Position numbers and translations under genes: made by a program. Of a DNA stretch of 64,000 nt, positions 10,502-21,832 are shown piece by piece (the first letter of the stretch is position 1; each line of letters opens with the position of its first letter). The notes under the pieces are model-generated. The model was not told where the DNA came from and made no database searches. It saw nothing but the letters and a program-made list of their open reading frames with translations. Origin of the DNA: Lepidodermella squamata (Eukaryota; Gastrotricha); the NCBI GenBank assembly GCA_047495785.1, contig JBLDXI010000021.1, positions 806,001-870,000 of the forward strand, written 5' to 3'.

Positions 10502-10967
10502 CGAATGGCAGTGATGATGAAGTCATCGTGAGAGGTGCAAGTAAGCACGGCGGCATTCTCTTCCTATATCGCGTATAAAAAAGAGCGAATAGCAGCGACA
10601 CGACGTTAAACGGGTTTGGTTATGCGCGGCGGGCGCGGTTTTTCTCTTATCTACTACTACTGATGCTTGTTTTTCAGAGTCGCGAGCGGTGGCGAGAGCA
10701 CCGACTTCCTTACCTGTACCTTACTAGGTCTCTATTGTAATAACGCGCTCGCTCGCACAGTAAATCTGAGGGAGCGGGAATAGCTGATGGTAGAAAAATA
10801 ACTATATATTATACAAGAAAAAAGCAGCACAAAAGGCGAACGATGACGGCGCAAGATACACACGTAGTACACTCGACAATGGTAACGAGAGTGGCGGAAA
10901 AACGAATAGTTAGACATGAGGTAGTAGCTCGGCAGCAAAACAAAAAGAGCGACCGTGTCTTTTTTGC

Positions 10968-10989
10968 CTACTACTACTACTACTACTAC
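10968..10989. repeat. (CTA)n microsatellite
   Basis: About seven CTA/ACT units in tandem. Confidence 0.9.
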
Positions 10990-12609
10990 CCCTGATCATA
11001 AGCGCGTAGAAATATACCAAGTCACGCATCTCACACGGCTCTTCCTGGTACAAATATTTTCGCCAGGCCCAGCCCCATTTGGTGCACGTTGATAATGATG
11101 ATGATGAGTCGCGAGCGCGAGCTCGGTCTCTCGCGCATGCAAAATAATTGTTGTTAATTGTTGTTGTGCACACAGGTAGAGGAAAAAAGTGCGAGACGGC
11201 GACGAAAATACAAATAGGTCAACAGATGTGCGCGCAAAAAATATCGCGTGAGATAGGAAATATCTGCCGATCCAATGATGACGATGACGATGATGATAAT
11301 GATGGAACCAGCGATGCGCAATGTAATAAAAATACGACGGGAAAAATTATTTTGTTTAATACAACCGCCACAAAAACAACAGAGGAGTCGATGATTTCTC
11401 GCTCGCGCGCGAAAAACAAAAAGATGATATATTACACCCGCTATTGTTGTAGAGCGATTGAAAAACGAATTGGATAAGAAAAATTGCGCCGCTCGTGTGC
11501 GATGAACAACAACAGCAGTCCCGTCATGTGCGATTTGTGTCGCGCGGCAAAATCATCATCATTGCCGTCGTCAACAATAACAACAAGAAAAACAGCGCGC
11601 CGAACACAACAGGATATCGGCGAGCGATGAGTACAATTTTTCGTTATGTTTTCAGGCGGTGCGACTAAATTTCAGCGGCAAAAATAAACATTATATTGCT
11701 TACAGAAAATAACACTGTAATAAAGCATGACGTTGTGAGCCTTTGTGCGCCCGTGTTGAGGAATAACGTTTTTAATTTTCTTCAATATAAGTATAACTCA
11801 GATCACAAAAACAAGGCGAAGTTATTCTTATACACAGCGCATGATGATTGGTTTTATAGTTTTAATAGGAAAAATTGCGATTTATTTTTCGTCGTCGTCG
11901 CGCGCGACTACTTAACTATTGTTGTTCAAGTGATGTAGAAGGAAAAAAAGTCGTCGCGGAATAAAATGAAAATATACGTATTGAGCGCGAACTTGTTGTT
12001 TTTGCGTCGACTTGCGCACGATGCGCCGCGCCGCCTTTTTTAATTCGAGACTCGCGCTTTGAAAGTATAAGAAACAATAATAGTATAAGGCGAAGAATAA
12101 CAGCAGAAAAACTCGAAATGCTCTTCACTCGTCGCGCCGCTTTCTCGGCGGTGGCCGTGTTTTATACTTGAGCGGGCGATGAATACTTCTTCGCACGACT
12201 CGCGCCCCCAATATATTAATGTCAAACTGCTCGCGCACAACATTGTTGTCGCTTTTTTTCTGGCAGTACATCTCCTTCCTTTTCATCTCCTCCCGGCGCA
12301 TTTTTCAATCGATCTCCTCTCTAGGGCTAAGTATAATGCAATATAGTAGGCGCGGTCTTTTTTCACTAGGCTTCACGGCGCAACAAACTGCTGTCGTCAA
12401 AAACATGCGATGAGTATATATCAAACAAGCGTGTGCGATGCGAAAATAATGTGACAGGCGCGCGCAAGTCAATTGACGGCGCAAAGAAGTGTGTAGTATA
12501 AACTTGGCAGCGAGGCGCGTCGATGCACAGCAGAAGCTTGTCGTCGTCGTCGTCGCGCGCGATTGACATAAACACATGCGATTCAAGTGCGCCATTATAT
12601 GCGAGCGCC

Positions 12610-12625
12610 GCTCTCTCTCTCTCTC
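12610..12625. repeat. (CT)n microsatellite
   Basis: A CT dinucleotide run between CG-rich segments. A GTC/CGT trinucleotide run lies about 60 nt upstream (12538-12556). Confidence 0.85.
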
Positions 12626-13549
12626 GCGCCGTCGCCGTTGTGATGTTTGTTGTGAACGAACGGCGCGGCGGCGCCACAGAGGGCCGATTCTTTCATGCGA
12701 TTACCGGCGGCATGCGTGAAAAAAATATATCGCTGCGCAGCAATTGATTACACGATTGTGTGTGCGTGTGTGTGTACAAGGGAGCGCAAAAACAACAACT
12801 GTCGTCAGATTTTTTTGTCGTCGCCGTTCGCTCGATAGATTGCGCGCTGTGCGCGAGCGACTCATTAAAATAAATATATATAAAAACGATGAATGCGCGT
12901 GTGGTAATAATGATACGAAATTATTCATTATTATTGCTATGCCCTTGATTCTCTGTTGTGCGGCAGCGAATTCGGCTCGCGCCTCTTGGCTTTTCCTCCC
13001 CTCCGTGATTATATTCACCGCACCCTGCTGCCTGCTCGACCACTGTCTCGAATCATAACAATAATAATAATCACGATGATGTATCGAAATAACATTTTAT
13101 TTTTGTTGCTGTTTGGCGCCAACATGCAGTGGTTGTCAACAAAAACTCCGACACAGTCGCAGCAGTAATTGACGGCAATAGGGGCGCGCTCAACGAGGCG
13201 CGAGCGTGTGCGCGCAAATAATAAACAATCATAGAAAATAATGACGAGAAAAATCAGCACTTAACATTTCTCTATCGTATAAATATTATTCCTCTGTGAC
13301 TGGTGCCATGTGAGGAAAATAGAACCCTCGGAAATTCATGCTCAAGTATATTCCGCGAAGAAACTTGAATATTGTTTTGATCATCGAGTGTAAAAAACAA
13401 TAATTATTCGCTAAACGAAGCGGCAGCTGCCAAACGAGAGACATGCAATGGCTTGTCTAAAAATTGGAAGGCGAACATTTTTACTGAGCAAATAATTTTC
13501 CACGTTTTTATTAACAAAATATCAACCGTAAATTGACTAAAAATAAGCA

Positions 13550-16500
13550 TTATTTCTGCCGCTCCAGGTAGTCTGATAGTTCTCGAAGGTTTTTGAAGTT
13601 TAGCTTTTCGGCATTTTCGTCCTTGGTTAGTTTCGGCAGCGATCGGCCGGCGTTCTGCCGGAAATCATCGAAAGATCGAGGAGCCCCGCAAACCAGCCAT
13701 ATTAGCACGGAGGCTGAGCCGCAAATTCCGACGGCTAATAGGGTTCCAAGGCCAAGGGCTCGAAGTGCCAGCCTCCGGCCTTCTATTAGCAAGGCGACAT
13801 TCTCGCCCTGTATCGGGAGTTGTTTCTCGAGGAGTCTCGCATTCGAAGCGAGTTGAGCAGGCTGGAATATAGAAAACTTTCAAAAAGTGGGCTCAAGTAC
13901 CATTTTTCATCGGTTAGATTCAGGAGTCAATTGAAAAAAATAAAAAAAAAATTTGAATTTTAGCCCCAGGAATAATTAAAGTTAGCAGATAACCGTAGAG
14001 TAATGAGAATATGCCGGATCCAATTCTTTCTGCTAAGAATTTTGACATCACATTGATAAAAAAAAGGCTGGAATTTCGCATCATTTATTTTACTGATTCT
14101 TACACATTTCGATACAGTTTCCAAAGAAGAAATTATCAATATCACTTGTAGATTACAAATTCGAGTAACAATAAGCAATTAGCAATGCGTTGAGCAGAAT
14201 TCATCACTGAATATCAACTTCGCGAAAATCACACGATGCGGAAAAAGTGAAATTGCGAATGGTCAGCAAATAGACCGAAATCAGAAAGGCGAATTTTGAT
14301 AAGTCCGCAGTGAGCGATTTAGCCGGAGAAATCAAGACTGACTCTCAAAACTTTGCTATAGCTGCTTTCCGTCCAAGCGTTGACACACTTGCTGTCATCT
14401 CCTTCTTTATTGCTCTCATGTCATTCAGCTGACACAAATTTTAGCAAATCGGCTCGTACTCGTAATAATGATATTATAAACGTTCCAATGATTCCGATTG
14501 CACAATCTGTTACTCCTACTCAAAATGTTCGAACCGTCGTACCGCGTGACTGGTCTTATTCAAAGTTTAATGGAACTGTTTAGAATATGCACAAGTATAT
14601 ATTTTCACCATACACAGCGGTCAACCTCCGTCTTGAAATTTGGAAGCCGTTGCTCAACTAAAACGTCGTACTAACTTTTGCCCTCGAACATTGATTTTTC
14701 CCAACTTTTTCTGATTTAATACAACTGCGGAAGCGTTAATAAATAATCAAAATATTCCACTACGAATGAAGCCACATGGATAATAAAAATGTTCCCTTAG
14801 ACATTGTCATCGGTTTTCTGTTTTAGATTGTCAGCGTTCAAAATAATGGATTTCACCCGAATTCCAATTATCGTGATTTCAAAAATTTTCGACCATTTAT
14901 CTACCGAGGAAGTCTATCGAAATTGTTCCCTCGTTTGTATCAGTTGGATGAGAATCATGGCGTGCAAATACACCGCGCTTGGTTAAAGAAATTACTGACA
15001 GTGTTTGCGGATACGGAATCGACAACACTCGTTCGACTCTTTTTGATGCAACATCGGCCCTCAAGCATAACGAAGCTGCATTGGCCGCCGTAGATTATCA
15101 GAATAAAATACGTAGTAACATCCTAGCCCGCTCGGACTTGTGAACCCTCCCGAAGATCGTTGCCAGTACAGCTACAATTCCACAACGATGATCTTAAACT
15201 GCTTCGTATCGAAAAATGGGAAGCCGACTGGGATGCCTATTTTGTAGTGGCCTAGTCGTTCTATACTGGATTTCACCAATAATGAAGCTGCATTGGCCGC
15301 CGTGCAGGGAGAAGTCACCTTGCTGGCGCGTCAACAGCAACATTTAGCCGACGTTCTTCAGGAAGTGCATACCTCTCTTGCTGAATTGCTTGATGTTAAT
15401 CACTCCTGGAACGTTGGTCTACGCATAGTGTCTTACATTTAACTCGTATTTTAGTTCAGGATGCGTTTTTTCAACGCTTGTATCGTATTTTGTTAGGTTC
15501 TCGGTTAGGATCCTTGTCTTTAAGTGACCTGGATTATAATCTTCGTAGGAATTTGCTCGTTTCCCTCAAGTCTTATAATGCCTTGCCAGTCGATTCGACT
15601 ATCGAATTGCTGGAAAAAGGTTCTCCTATCTCGTCAAGGCCTCACGTGGAATTCCGTGGTTCGGAAAGTGGTTCTACGGGCATTGTTAATGCTATTATTT
15701 CTGCTCGTATACCCATCATTTCGGCCTCGGATTGCACTTTATCTAAGTTATCTCCCAGAGTAATTTCGACCCAAGCAGGTTGCTTAACGGCGCCTCGCTC
15801 TTTATTGGGCGAATTAGGAATTTTAACCTGTTCAGGCGAGAAACCATATTTAGTTCCATTGTCGTGCTTTAGTAAGTGCGAGACCGTAGGATCCAAACTG
15901 GCCTGACGTGTTTGCCCTGACGTGTTTTGCCCTACTAGAGCACAGCCTGACTGGTTACTTAATAATACTCAATTTTCTACTTCTACCTTAAATTTAGATT
16001 ACACTCTTCTTTTGTAGCCACAGAGGACACCTGGTGCCGATCGCTGCGCACTTTCATGCACCTGGGTGATAATCTCTTTCTTTTAACCCGAGCACAGGTC
16101 GTGGAATTAATTAATCCCGACGGCGTTGCAGAATCTTCGCAACTGTTGGCCGCAGGCAACATTTTCAAAATAGCCTGCGGGCAATCTCTTAGGGGAGATG
16201 ACCATATATTATACACCGCACATTTTGACGCTTGTACTTCTCAAGTAGACAGCACCCAACATTTTTTAAATATCTCTTCTACATTTGTTCAAATAGTTAC
16301 ACTAAATAAAACGTCGTGGTCTCATACCACTGACTTGATATCTGCGCAATCTTCAAGTTTAAGTGATCGATCAGAAAAATACCACAATAATTCTTCTAGC
16401 GAAATTCTTCAAAATGGTTTCTCTCACACCCGAGGGGTGATTTGAAGTGTGATGTAATATCGTGTCAGGAGACATAGGTTTCCGGAAGTATTTCTCACAA

Positions 16501-18528
16501 AACCTATGGCACCTGACACAATATCTTTTATATCTAGCTTTTATATTGAGTTTCAACTTTCAAGTCTCTGAAGTTCTAATATCAGTTAGTCGCAGTTACT
16601 ACGTAACAACATCAATATACCCCCTCCATCTTTTACCTTCCCACTACCCGCCTACATTTCTCGAGGTCAACCGCCCCCATCCTTCGCCGCTCCACTGCTA
16701 CAAGTTCTTTTTAAACTCGATACTACCTATTCTTCTATTGTCTATTATTCACATTTCACGAGTTGAATGTTTCCAGAATGAAAATTAACGACGTCTCTTT
16801 GTGAATCAAACGTGTCACAAAGTCAACAATCTCCTCAGAAATTGCCGATGTTCTTCTTGAATAAAAACATCCCTATATAAAGATTAAATATGGTTGAGTA
16901 GAAATGAAGATTTTACAAAATGACTTCGGTTGCGATCGACTTGGGTGACTTAATGCATGGTCTCAGAAGGAAATGGTATTCCTAGGACTCAACGAAATAA
17001 GGATTTCGCTTTCAAGACGCAGTGGCCACACCCGTATAACACAGTTGTCCTTATTCGCTTCAATTCCATTTGCAAGCTAACGCCAGAGGATCTAAAGATT
17101 TACCATACTTGCTATCGCAGAAACGACGAAGATAAAAACAATGTTAGCGGTGTCAAACAAGTGACGGGGATTTCAAAGGCTAAGATTTTCAATCATGTAT
17201 GGAACTTACCAGCAAGGATGAAAAAGTCAACTTAACACTAAACCTGATCGAATCGCGTAACTGAAAATAATCGAGTGAGGTTTTTCTGGCTTTTCCACTA
17301 AGTTTCAAGTCTACCTGCTGATCAGGAAGCAAACTGCTTTACGTAGTTAATATTTGGCAAAAATGGCAAATTAGTACGCGAAAATAGGAATAGAGGCGCA
17401 ACAAATGGGAAAGACTGTATTAGTAAAAGCAATTGGCACAAAATAGCCGACGGAATGGACAGGTCTCAAGGTTGAACTTCAGCTGGTTAAAAATCGAACT
17501 AGGATTTGAAAGAGGATTGCAACTGCGTGATGCAAGTCAGAATACTTGGCTACTCTACAAAACCAGCTACAACGTCTAACTTTCAACAGCCAGAAATAAG
17601 CAAATGTGGGATTCATTTCACTTGAGTGGTATAATGTTGTTAGTCTTCACTGAATAACGCGTTATGCTGGACAATGCACCAAAGGCAATGGGCATCACAT
17701 CAAAGTGGGTGATTTATTACCAAGCATGCATATTCACTTCATCATCTCGACCATCGCGGGTAGATAACTATGGGAATTATCGGAGCGTTATGCAACTTTC
17801 GCATTGTTCTTTTGATGCAACCTGCCGCGACCCGCGACAAGTCTGATATTATCAAGAGATCAAAACAAAGAAAACCGCAAAAACCCTCTTAAAAGTTGAA
17901 ATATTACGAGAGAAAGATGAATTGCATATGTCGTATGTAAAGTTGATCTAAAATCTGGGTGAAAATTCACATTACATGGGGCATTTTGGCCATGTATTAT
18001 CAAGAATAAATGATTATCAACTTTACATACGACACATATACCGCGAAATCCGCGAGAAAACCGCTAGCCGCTGATGATGGCTATCATCGGAATGGTTAGA
18101 TAAATTCAAGTAGGTTAACATCTAATGTTATATATTATTCTCAAGATTGAAAGTCTATTCGTCATATGGAAACATGAAAAGTATCCGGTGATTTATGTGA
18201 CAGTTGTGAGCTGTCACAACAAGCATTCAGACTTTGTTGCTGTTTTCTACTTGTTACTTATTATAATTAATTACCTTAATACGAACCATGAATTCGAGTC
18301 CAACTATAAAAAAAAACTCACATTATTAACTTGAGCCATTTCCGCGTCGTCTTCCTCTTCCATCGCGACTCGATTTTGGTCGCGGGCAATAGAACTCGAA
18401 GCCCAAGCTGCTCCACCAACACCAGCGGCTAACGCCAAAGTTCCAATAAAACCAGCACCAACTATCAGCGTCTTCTTACTCAAACCACCCCGTTTTTTAT
18501 CTCCATTTTCTTTCTCAATCTGACTCAT
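13550..18528 (-). CDS. TMEM242: TMEM242 homologue
   Basis: Two exons, 18322-18528 and 13550-13861, in phase 0 with GTGAGT and TTCCAG sites; 172 aa. Exon 1 carries a first hydrophobic segment (about residues 18-45, KKTLIVGAGFIGTLALAAGV) and an acidic loop. Exon 2 carries ALRALGLGTLLAVGICG..., a second membrane segment, then a D-F-R-x-x-x-x-x-x-x-P-K-L motif and a Lys/Glu-rich tail. This order matches vertebrate TMEM242, a mitochondrial inner-membrane protein linked to ATP synthase assembly. The start MSQIEK at 18528 fits the family length; an in-frame Met at 18594 would add a hydrophobic leader. The 4.46 kb intron is about fifty times the local norm. The start lies only 128 nt downstream of the PARG stop on the same strand. 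Confidence 0.75.
14846..14986 (+). pseudogene. F-box domain fragment
   Basis: A 46-aa frame from the ATG at 14846 has the F-box pattern: I-P-x-x-V-x-x-K-I-F-D-H-L-x-x-E-E-V-Y, then CSLVCISW. F-box domains recruit substrates to SCF ubiquitin ligases through Skp1. The frame stops straight after the motif and no substrate-binding domain follows in any frame. It is therefore most likely a fragment of a decayed gene lying in the TMEM242 intron. It could also be the first exon of an unrecognised gene. Confidence 0.45.
15270..16445 (+). pseudogene. Broken frames of an unrecognised, possibly mobile-element gene
   Basis: Three adjoining + strand frames (about 15270-15430, 15478-15906 and 16056-16445) are separated by stops and frame changes. 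The first is rich in Leu/Gln heptads. The second has clustered Cys residues, and the third has several N-x-S/T sites. Together they look like a decayed ectodomain, such as an envelope-type glycoprotein of a retroelement. No diagnostic motif was recognised and no polymerase, protease or LTR was found nearby. The identification is weak, and the reading frame is clearly disrupted. Confidence 0.3.
16457..16524. repeat. Imperfect 25-nt inverted repeat
   Basis: Arms at 16457-16481 and 16500-16524 are reverse complements at 22 of 25 positions around an 18-nt loop, giving a strong hairpin. It follows the broken frames directly and may mark the end of a decayed element. Confidence 0.6.
17929..18034. 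repeat. Perfect 19-nt inverted repeat (MITE-like)
   Basis: TGTCGTATGTAAAGTTGAT at 17929-17947 is matched exactly by its reverse complement at 18016-18034, with 68 nt between. The layout is that of a miniature inverted-repeat element or a long hairpin. No clear target duplication was found. Confidence 0.6.
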
Positions 18529-18656
18529 TTCAACAAGAAGTAAAATCGCAACAACTAAATGAAAATCAGCAACCAAAATTTTAATATCATTCATTTAAAA
18601 ATTCCGAACAATAGCAATATAATCAAGGCAAAAACGATTTTTCACATGCGAAAGCA

Positions 18657-20937
18657 TTATTTTGTTGACGAAAATTGTTGGTAAATAAACTCGTAAAGTT
18701 CAATAGTGGGCCGGCGTCGTGGCGAAACCAATACAACGTTCGAATAATAAGAAAGCAAAATCTGAAAAACTTGTCGGACCTCTAGTTTGCGCTCATTCGC
18801 CAAGAAATTGTGCATTTTCTCCAGGTCCGATTGAAGAACTGGGTCGGAAAACGTGAAATAAACAAGATCACGGCCTGCAATTGAAGCAGCGAGAAGCTGG
18901 ACTATAAATTTAAGTCGAGGATCGCCTCCAAAAACGCCGCATCCCCAATTTCCAGTAGCAACAGCCGAGGGAGGTGAGCCATTTTTCGACTCTTCGACCG
19001 GGTGAAACGCGACTAGGGCTTTCGTTAATTCACGGCGAATAAAATGCGGCTCAAATTGCTGAGATCTCGAGACAAAATGAGTGGCATCAGCAGCTACCAC
19101 ACGTGTGTCGATCCTGCCGAACTGATCTCGAGGAGTTTGGTCCTGGAAATCACCCGCCCATTGCAGCGATCCACCATAACCAGTGTATGAACTGAAACGT
19201 TCGCAGCCAGTGATAAGCACAGCTTCGTTATCTTCCATCCGTTCGACGATCAATCGCGATAGAATAAGTTCAGGGCAAATTAGGAATCTGATCTCCTCCT
19301 GCACAGCACCTTCATCCAAAACCCCACCACCGATGAACATATTGGCAAAATCCATTTGTAGCATGCCTATTCCGTCAGATTCAATCGTGCCCTCCGCGTA
19401 AATTTTGCATTTCGACAAATTTTCCGTGAAAGTTGACCAGCCAGGGTTCTTCGCAAGGCAATGACGGGCGAATGTTACGTAACCATCCGGCCGCTGGTCA
19501 AATTCTTTGGCGATGCGTCGAAAATAATGCACGATGAATTTCAGTTTCTCGCATTTCAAACGAAGCAAAGGATCCGAGTTATTTGCCTTTGAAAATATAT
19601 TATAAATATTTCGAAAATATTATGTTTAAAATATTTACTGTTCCCCTTCGCCTAGGAAATGAGTAAAGACCGTAGAAATTTATCGACGGGTAATCATCGG
19701 GTCGCCGTGGAAATGTGCAGAGAAAAGCATTAGCTATGACAAATTTTTATTGCAAAATCAAAATATATTGAGGAGGAATATTTACCAAGCAAACAAGCGA
19801 TTTGCTTCTGCGATAATGTGACCGACTGAGCTCGTTCGCGTTGAAGAAGCGGAATAGGAATTTCGAACATTTCAGGTATTGATAGGGCTAAGGAAACTAT
19901 CTTCGGCAGAATTAGCGAGAAAAATTCCTTGGTTTCGGCCGCTGTCATTTCGCTATTGAACAAATGATGCAGGCTCTCGAAGTTCAAATACTTGTTCAAA
20001 TGGTTGTAGCTAGAAAAATCATGGAAAATGGAATAAATAATTTATCCAAATAAACATGAAATACCTGGTTATGGCATCTTCAAGTTCGTAACTTGTCCGG
20101 ATAGGGTCTTTAAAGGCTTTCTTGACCATTTCCCATTTGGAAGTGAATTTTTTCTTTGATTCCGGGGAGACGCTATCTGAGCGTTCCATTGAATCCCGCT
20201 GGGAAAGAATCGACATCAATATTTTGCTTCTCGCATCAAAATCATCTCCCTTACTGGGCTTTCAGTTTCTTTGACAGGGTATACACACTTGCGACTGGCT
20301 GGTAAACGAACATGATCGTTGTCCCAAACATCCCAACCAGCGCTTATAGTTAACGACCCCTGTAAATCGGCTTATTTTCGGCATTGGGACGATTCAGGTA
20401 ATAACTTACAGCTTTACGGAACAATTCTGTGACGTTACACATTATAGGACCATTTTCTGTATTTCCCTCAACGTCTTCATCCTGCGAAAATTTCAATGCA
20501 TCATTTGACGATTTGTAACAAATCAAAGAAATCGTACATCTGGACGAGGAGGTGATTCTGCTACGAATGAAATCGTGCTACTTCGACTTTCATATTCAAT
20601 TTCCATTGTCTGATGTAGAACCGGTAAATCTTGGGCCAATTTCACGGGACTGGGAGTGCCGAGCTTTCTTGGGCTTCTTCTTAAAACAGTCTCAGTTTTG
20701 ACACTCAGAGCTTCTGACTCACTTGAAGCAGCTTTGACTTTATCTAAGGGCAGAAAATTAGTAGTAAGTAAGATACAATGATATTGATTTCCCGACTTTT
20801 CTTGAAGCAATAAATCAGGTCATCAATAGTTATTTCAGGCCGGTTATCAACTCACCAGGAGACTTTGATTTTCTGCCTTGAGACGAGCGCTTGAAAAATG
20901 AATCCAGGGTAGTTTGGCCAAGTTTCCTCTTCGACAT
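18657..20937 (-). CDS. PARG: Poly(ADP-ribose) glycohydrolase
   Basis: Eight exons: 20856-20937, 20538-20743, 20410-20481, 20255-20359, 20065-20198, 19786-20009, 19639-19733, 18657-19586; phases agree at every junction, giving 615 aa. The macrodomain-type catalytic fold fills the C-terminal part. The PARG signature GGG-VLDEGAV-QEE is at about residues 392-404, with the paired catalytic glutamates. EGTIE-x-x-G-x-GML-Q-x-DFAN, TGYG and ATGNWGCG-FGGD are also present. The N-terminus contains QTTLDSFF (about residues 8-15), a textbook PCNA-interacting (PIP) box. PARG removes poly(ADP-ribose) chains from proteins after DNA damage. Human PARG is 976 aa, so the regulatory N-terminus is much shorter here, but a replication-site targeting motif has been kept. 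Confidence 0.92.
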
Positions 20938-21099
20938 GATATTATTATTCATAAAACCAACTAATTTCAACATTAAAACGCTATTAATAAAATCATAAAA
21001 AACGCAAGCTTGAAAATAGCCACAACTTTTATTCAAAATAGAAACCAAAATCACAGGTTGGAAATTAGATGAAAACAATGAGAAAATAAGTGCGTTCTT

Positions 21100-21764
21100 T
21101 CATTTTTTAAAACATAGGGTACAGCCATCGGCCATAGTAAGAAAAGAAACATAAACGCGGTCATCTTTAGCCACAAAATCGTTGAATGCTTTGATAGCCA
21201 ATGTGTCTCGATCAAGTGCATTCGCGTTTAAAACTTGGCCCATCCACAGCGTATTATCAACGGCGATCAAACCGCCAGAACGAACTAGTTGAAGAGCTAA
21301 TTCGTAGTATTGGGAATATTGCAGTTTATCCGCATCGATGTAGCAGTAATCGAAGGAATTCGGGCCTTCGGATGCCAAAATTGATTTCATCGAATCAACA
21401 GCATCGCCCAGTTTGAATTTGATTTTATCAACGACGCCGGCCTCATTCCAAATTTCGAATGAACCGCATTGTTTGAGATATTTATCCGACACATCCAACG
21501 CATAAACTTGACCGTTTGACGGTAATGCTAAAGCAATTGATAGTGCGCTGTAACCAGTAAAAACACCGACGTCTAACGTTCGTTTGGCTCCAATTGCTAG
21601 CAAATGTTTTGTAAGAGCTGCATTTCATCGGCCGGTGTCATCATATAGCCATTGGAGAGTTTCAGGGTGGCTTCAATCAACTTTTTCTGGCCTGGATGTA
21701 ACTTGATTGAATGCTCGTAAGCGTATGCTTCTGTATCACTAAGATCGCCGCGAAATTTCGCCAT
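21100..21764 (-). CDS. COMT-like O-methyltransferase with one-base frameshift
   Basis: A class I SAM-dependent O-methyltransferase (caffeoyl-CoA OMT/COMTD1 type), about 222 codons, apparently intronless. The 5' part (from ATG 21764) encodes a Y-E-H-S segment and M-T-P-A-D-E. The 3' part, in another frame, encodes motif I (DVGVFTGYSAL), YIDADK and VDNTLWMGQV, the metal and SAM-binding features. The frames meet in a run of four A (plus-strand T run 21607-21610). One extra A would restore an alignment of exactly family length, and no GT-AG intron fits. As given, the first frame stops 52 codons in. It is either a sequence error, a real lesion or a frameshift site. A likely substrate is a small catechol or hydroxylated compound; this is not resolved. 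Confidence 0.8.
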
Positions 21765-21832
21765 ATTTAAAAATTCTACACAAATAAATCAGGTTCAATA
21801 AATGTTTAATGGCACAATTTCCGTCGCATGAT

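Larger units (their letters stand above)
9859..13549. other. CpG-rich, microsatellite-rich noncoding block
   Basis: About 3.7 kb without a supportable gene. It is dense in CGCG and alternating purine-pyrimidine stretches and in simple repeats of GAT, CTA, AAC and CGT. Short frames occur on both strands because of CG-rich codons but show no domain or consistent splicing. It lies upstream of the MADF gene, so promoter, 5' UTR or enhancer roles are plausible. Composition is clearly unlike the AT-rich gaps elsewhere in the window. Confidence 0.55.
13862..18321. other. Large TMEM242 intron filled with decayed sequence
   Basis: Unlike its compact neighbours, this intron holds a truncated F-box frame, broken glycoprotein-like frames and two strong inverted repeats, each listed separately. 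A perfect 20-nt direct repeat, GAAGCTGCATTGGCCGCCGT, occurs at about 15070-15089 and 15283-15302 and suggests an internal duplication. The rest (13.9-14.8 and 16.6-17.9 kb) shows no gene. Confidence 0.55.

Noticed and set aside
12366-12677. Overlapping 60-105 codon frames in the CpG-rich block
   Set aside because: Many mutually overlapping frames arise from CG-rich repeats; none has a domain or consistent splice partner.
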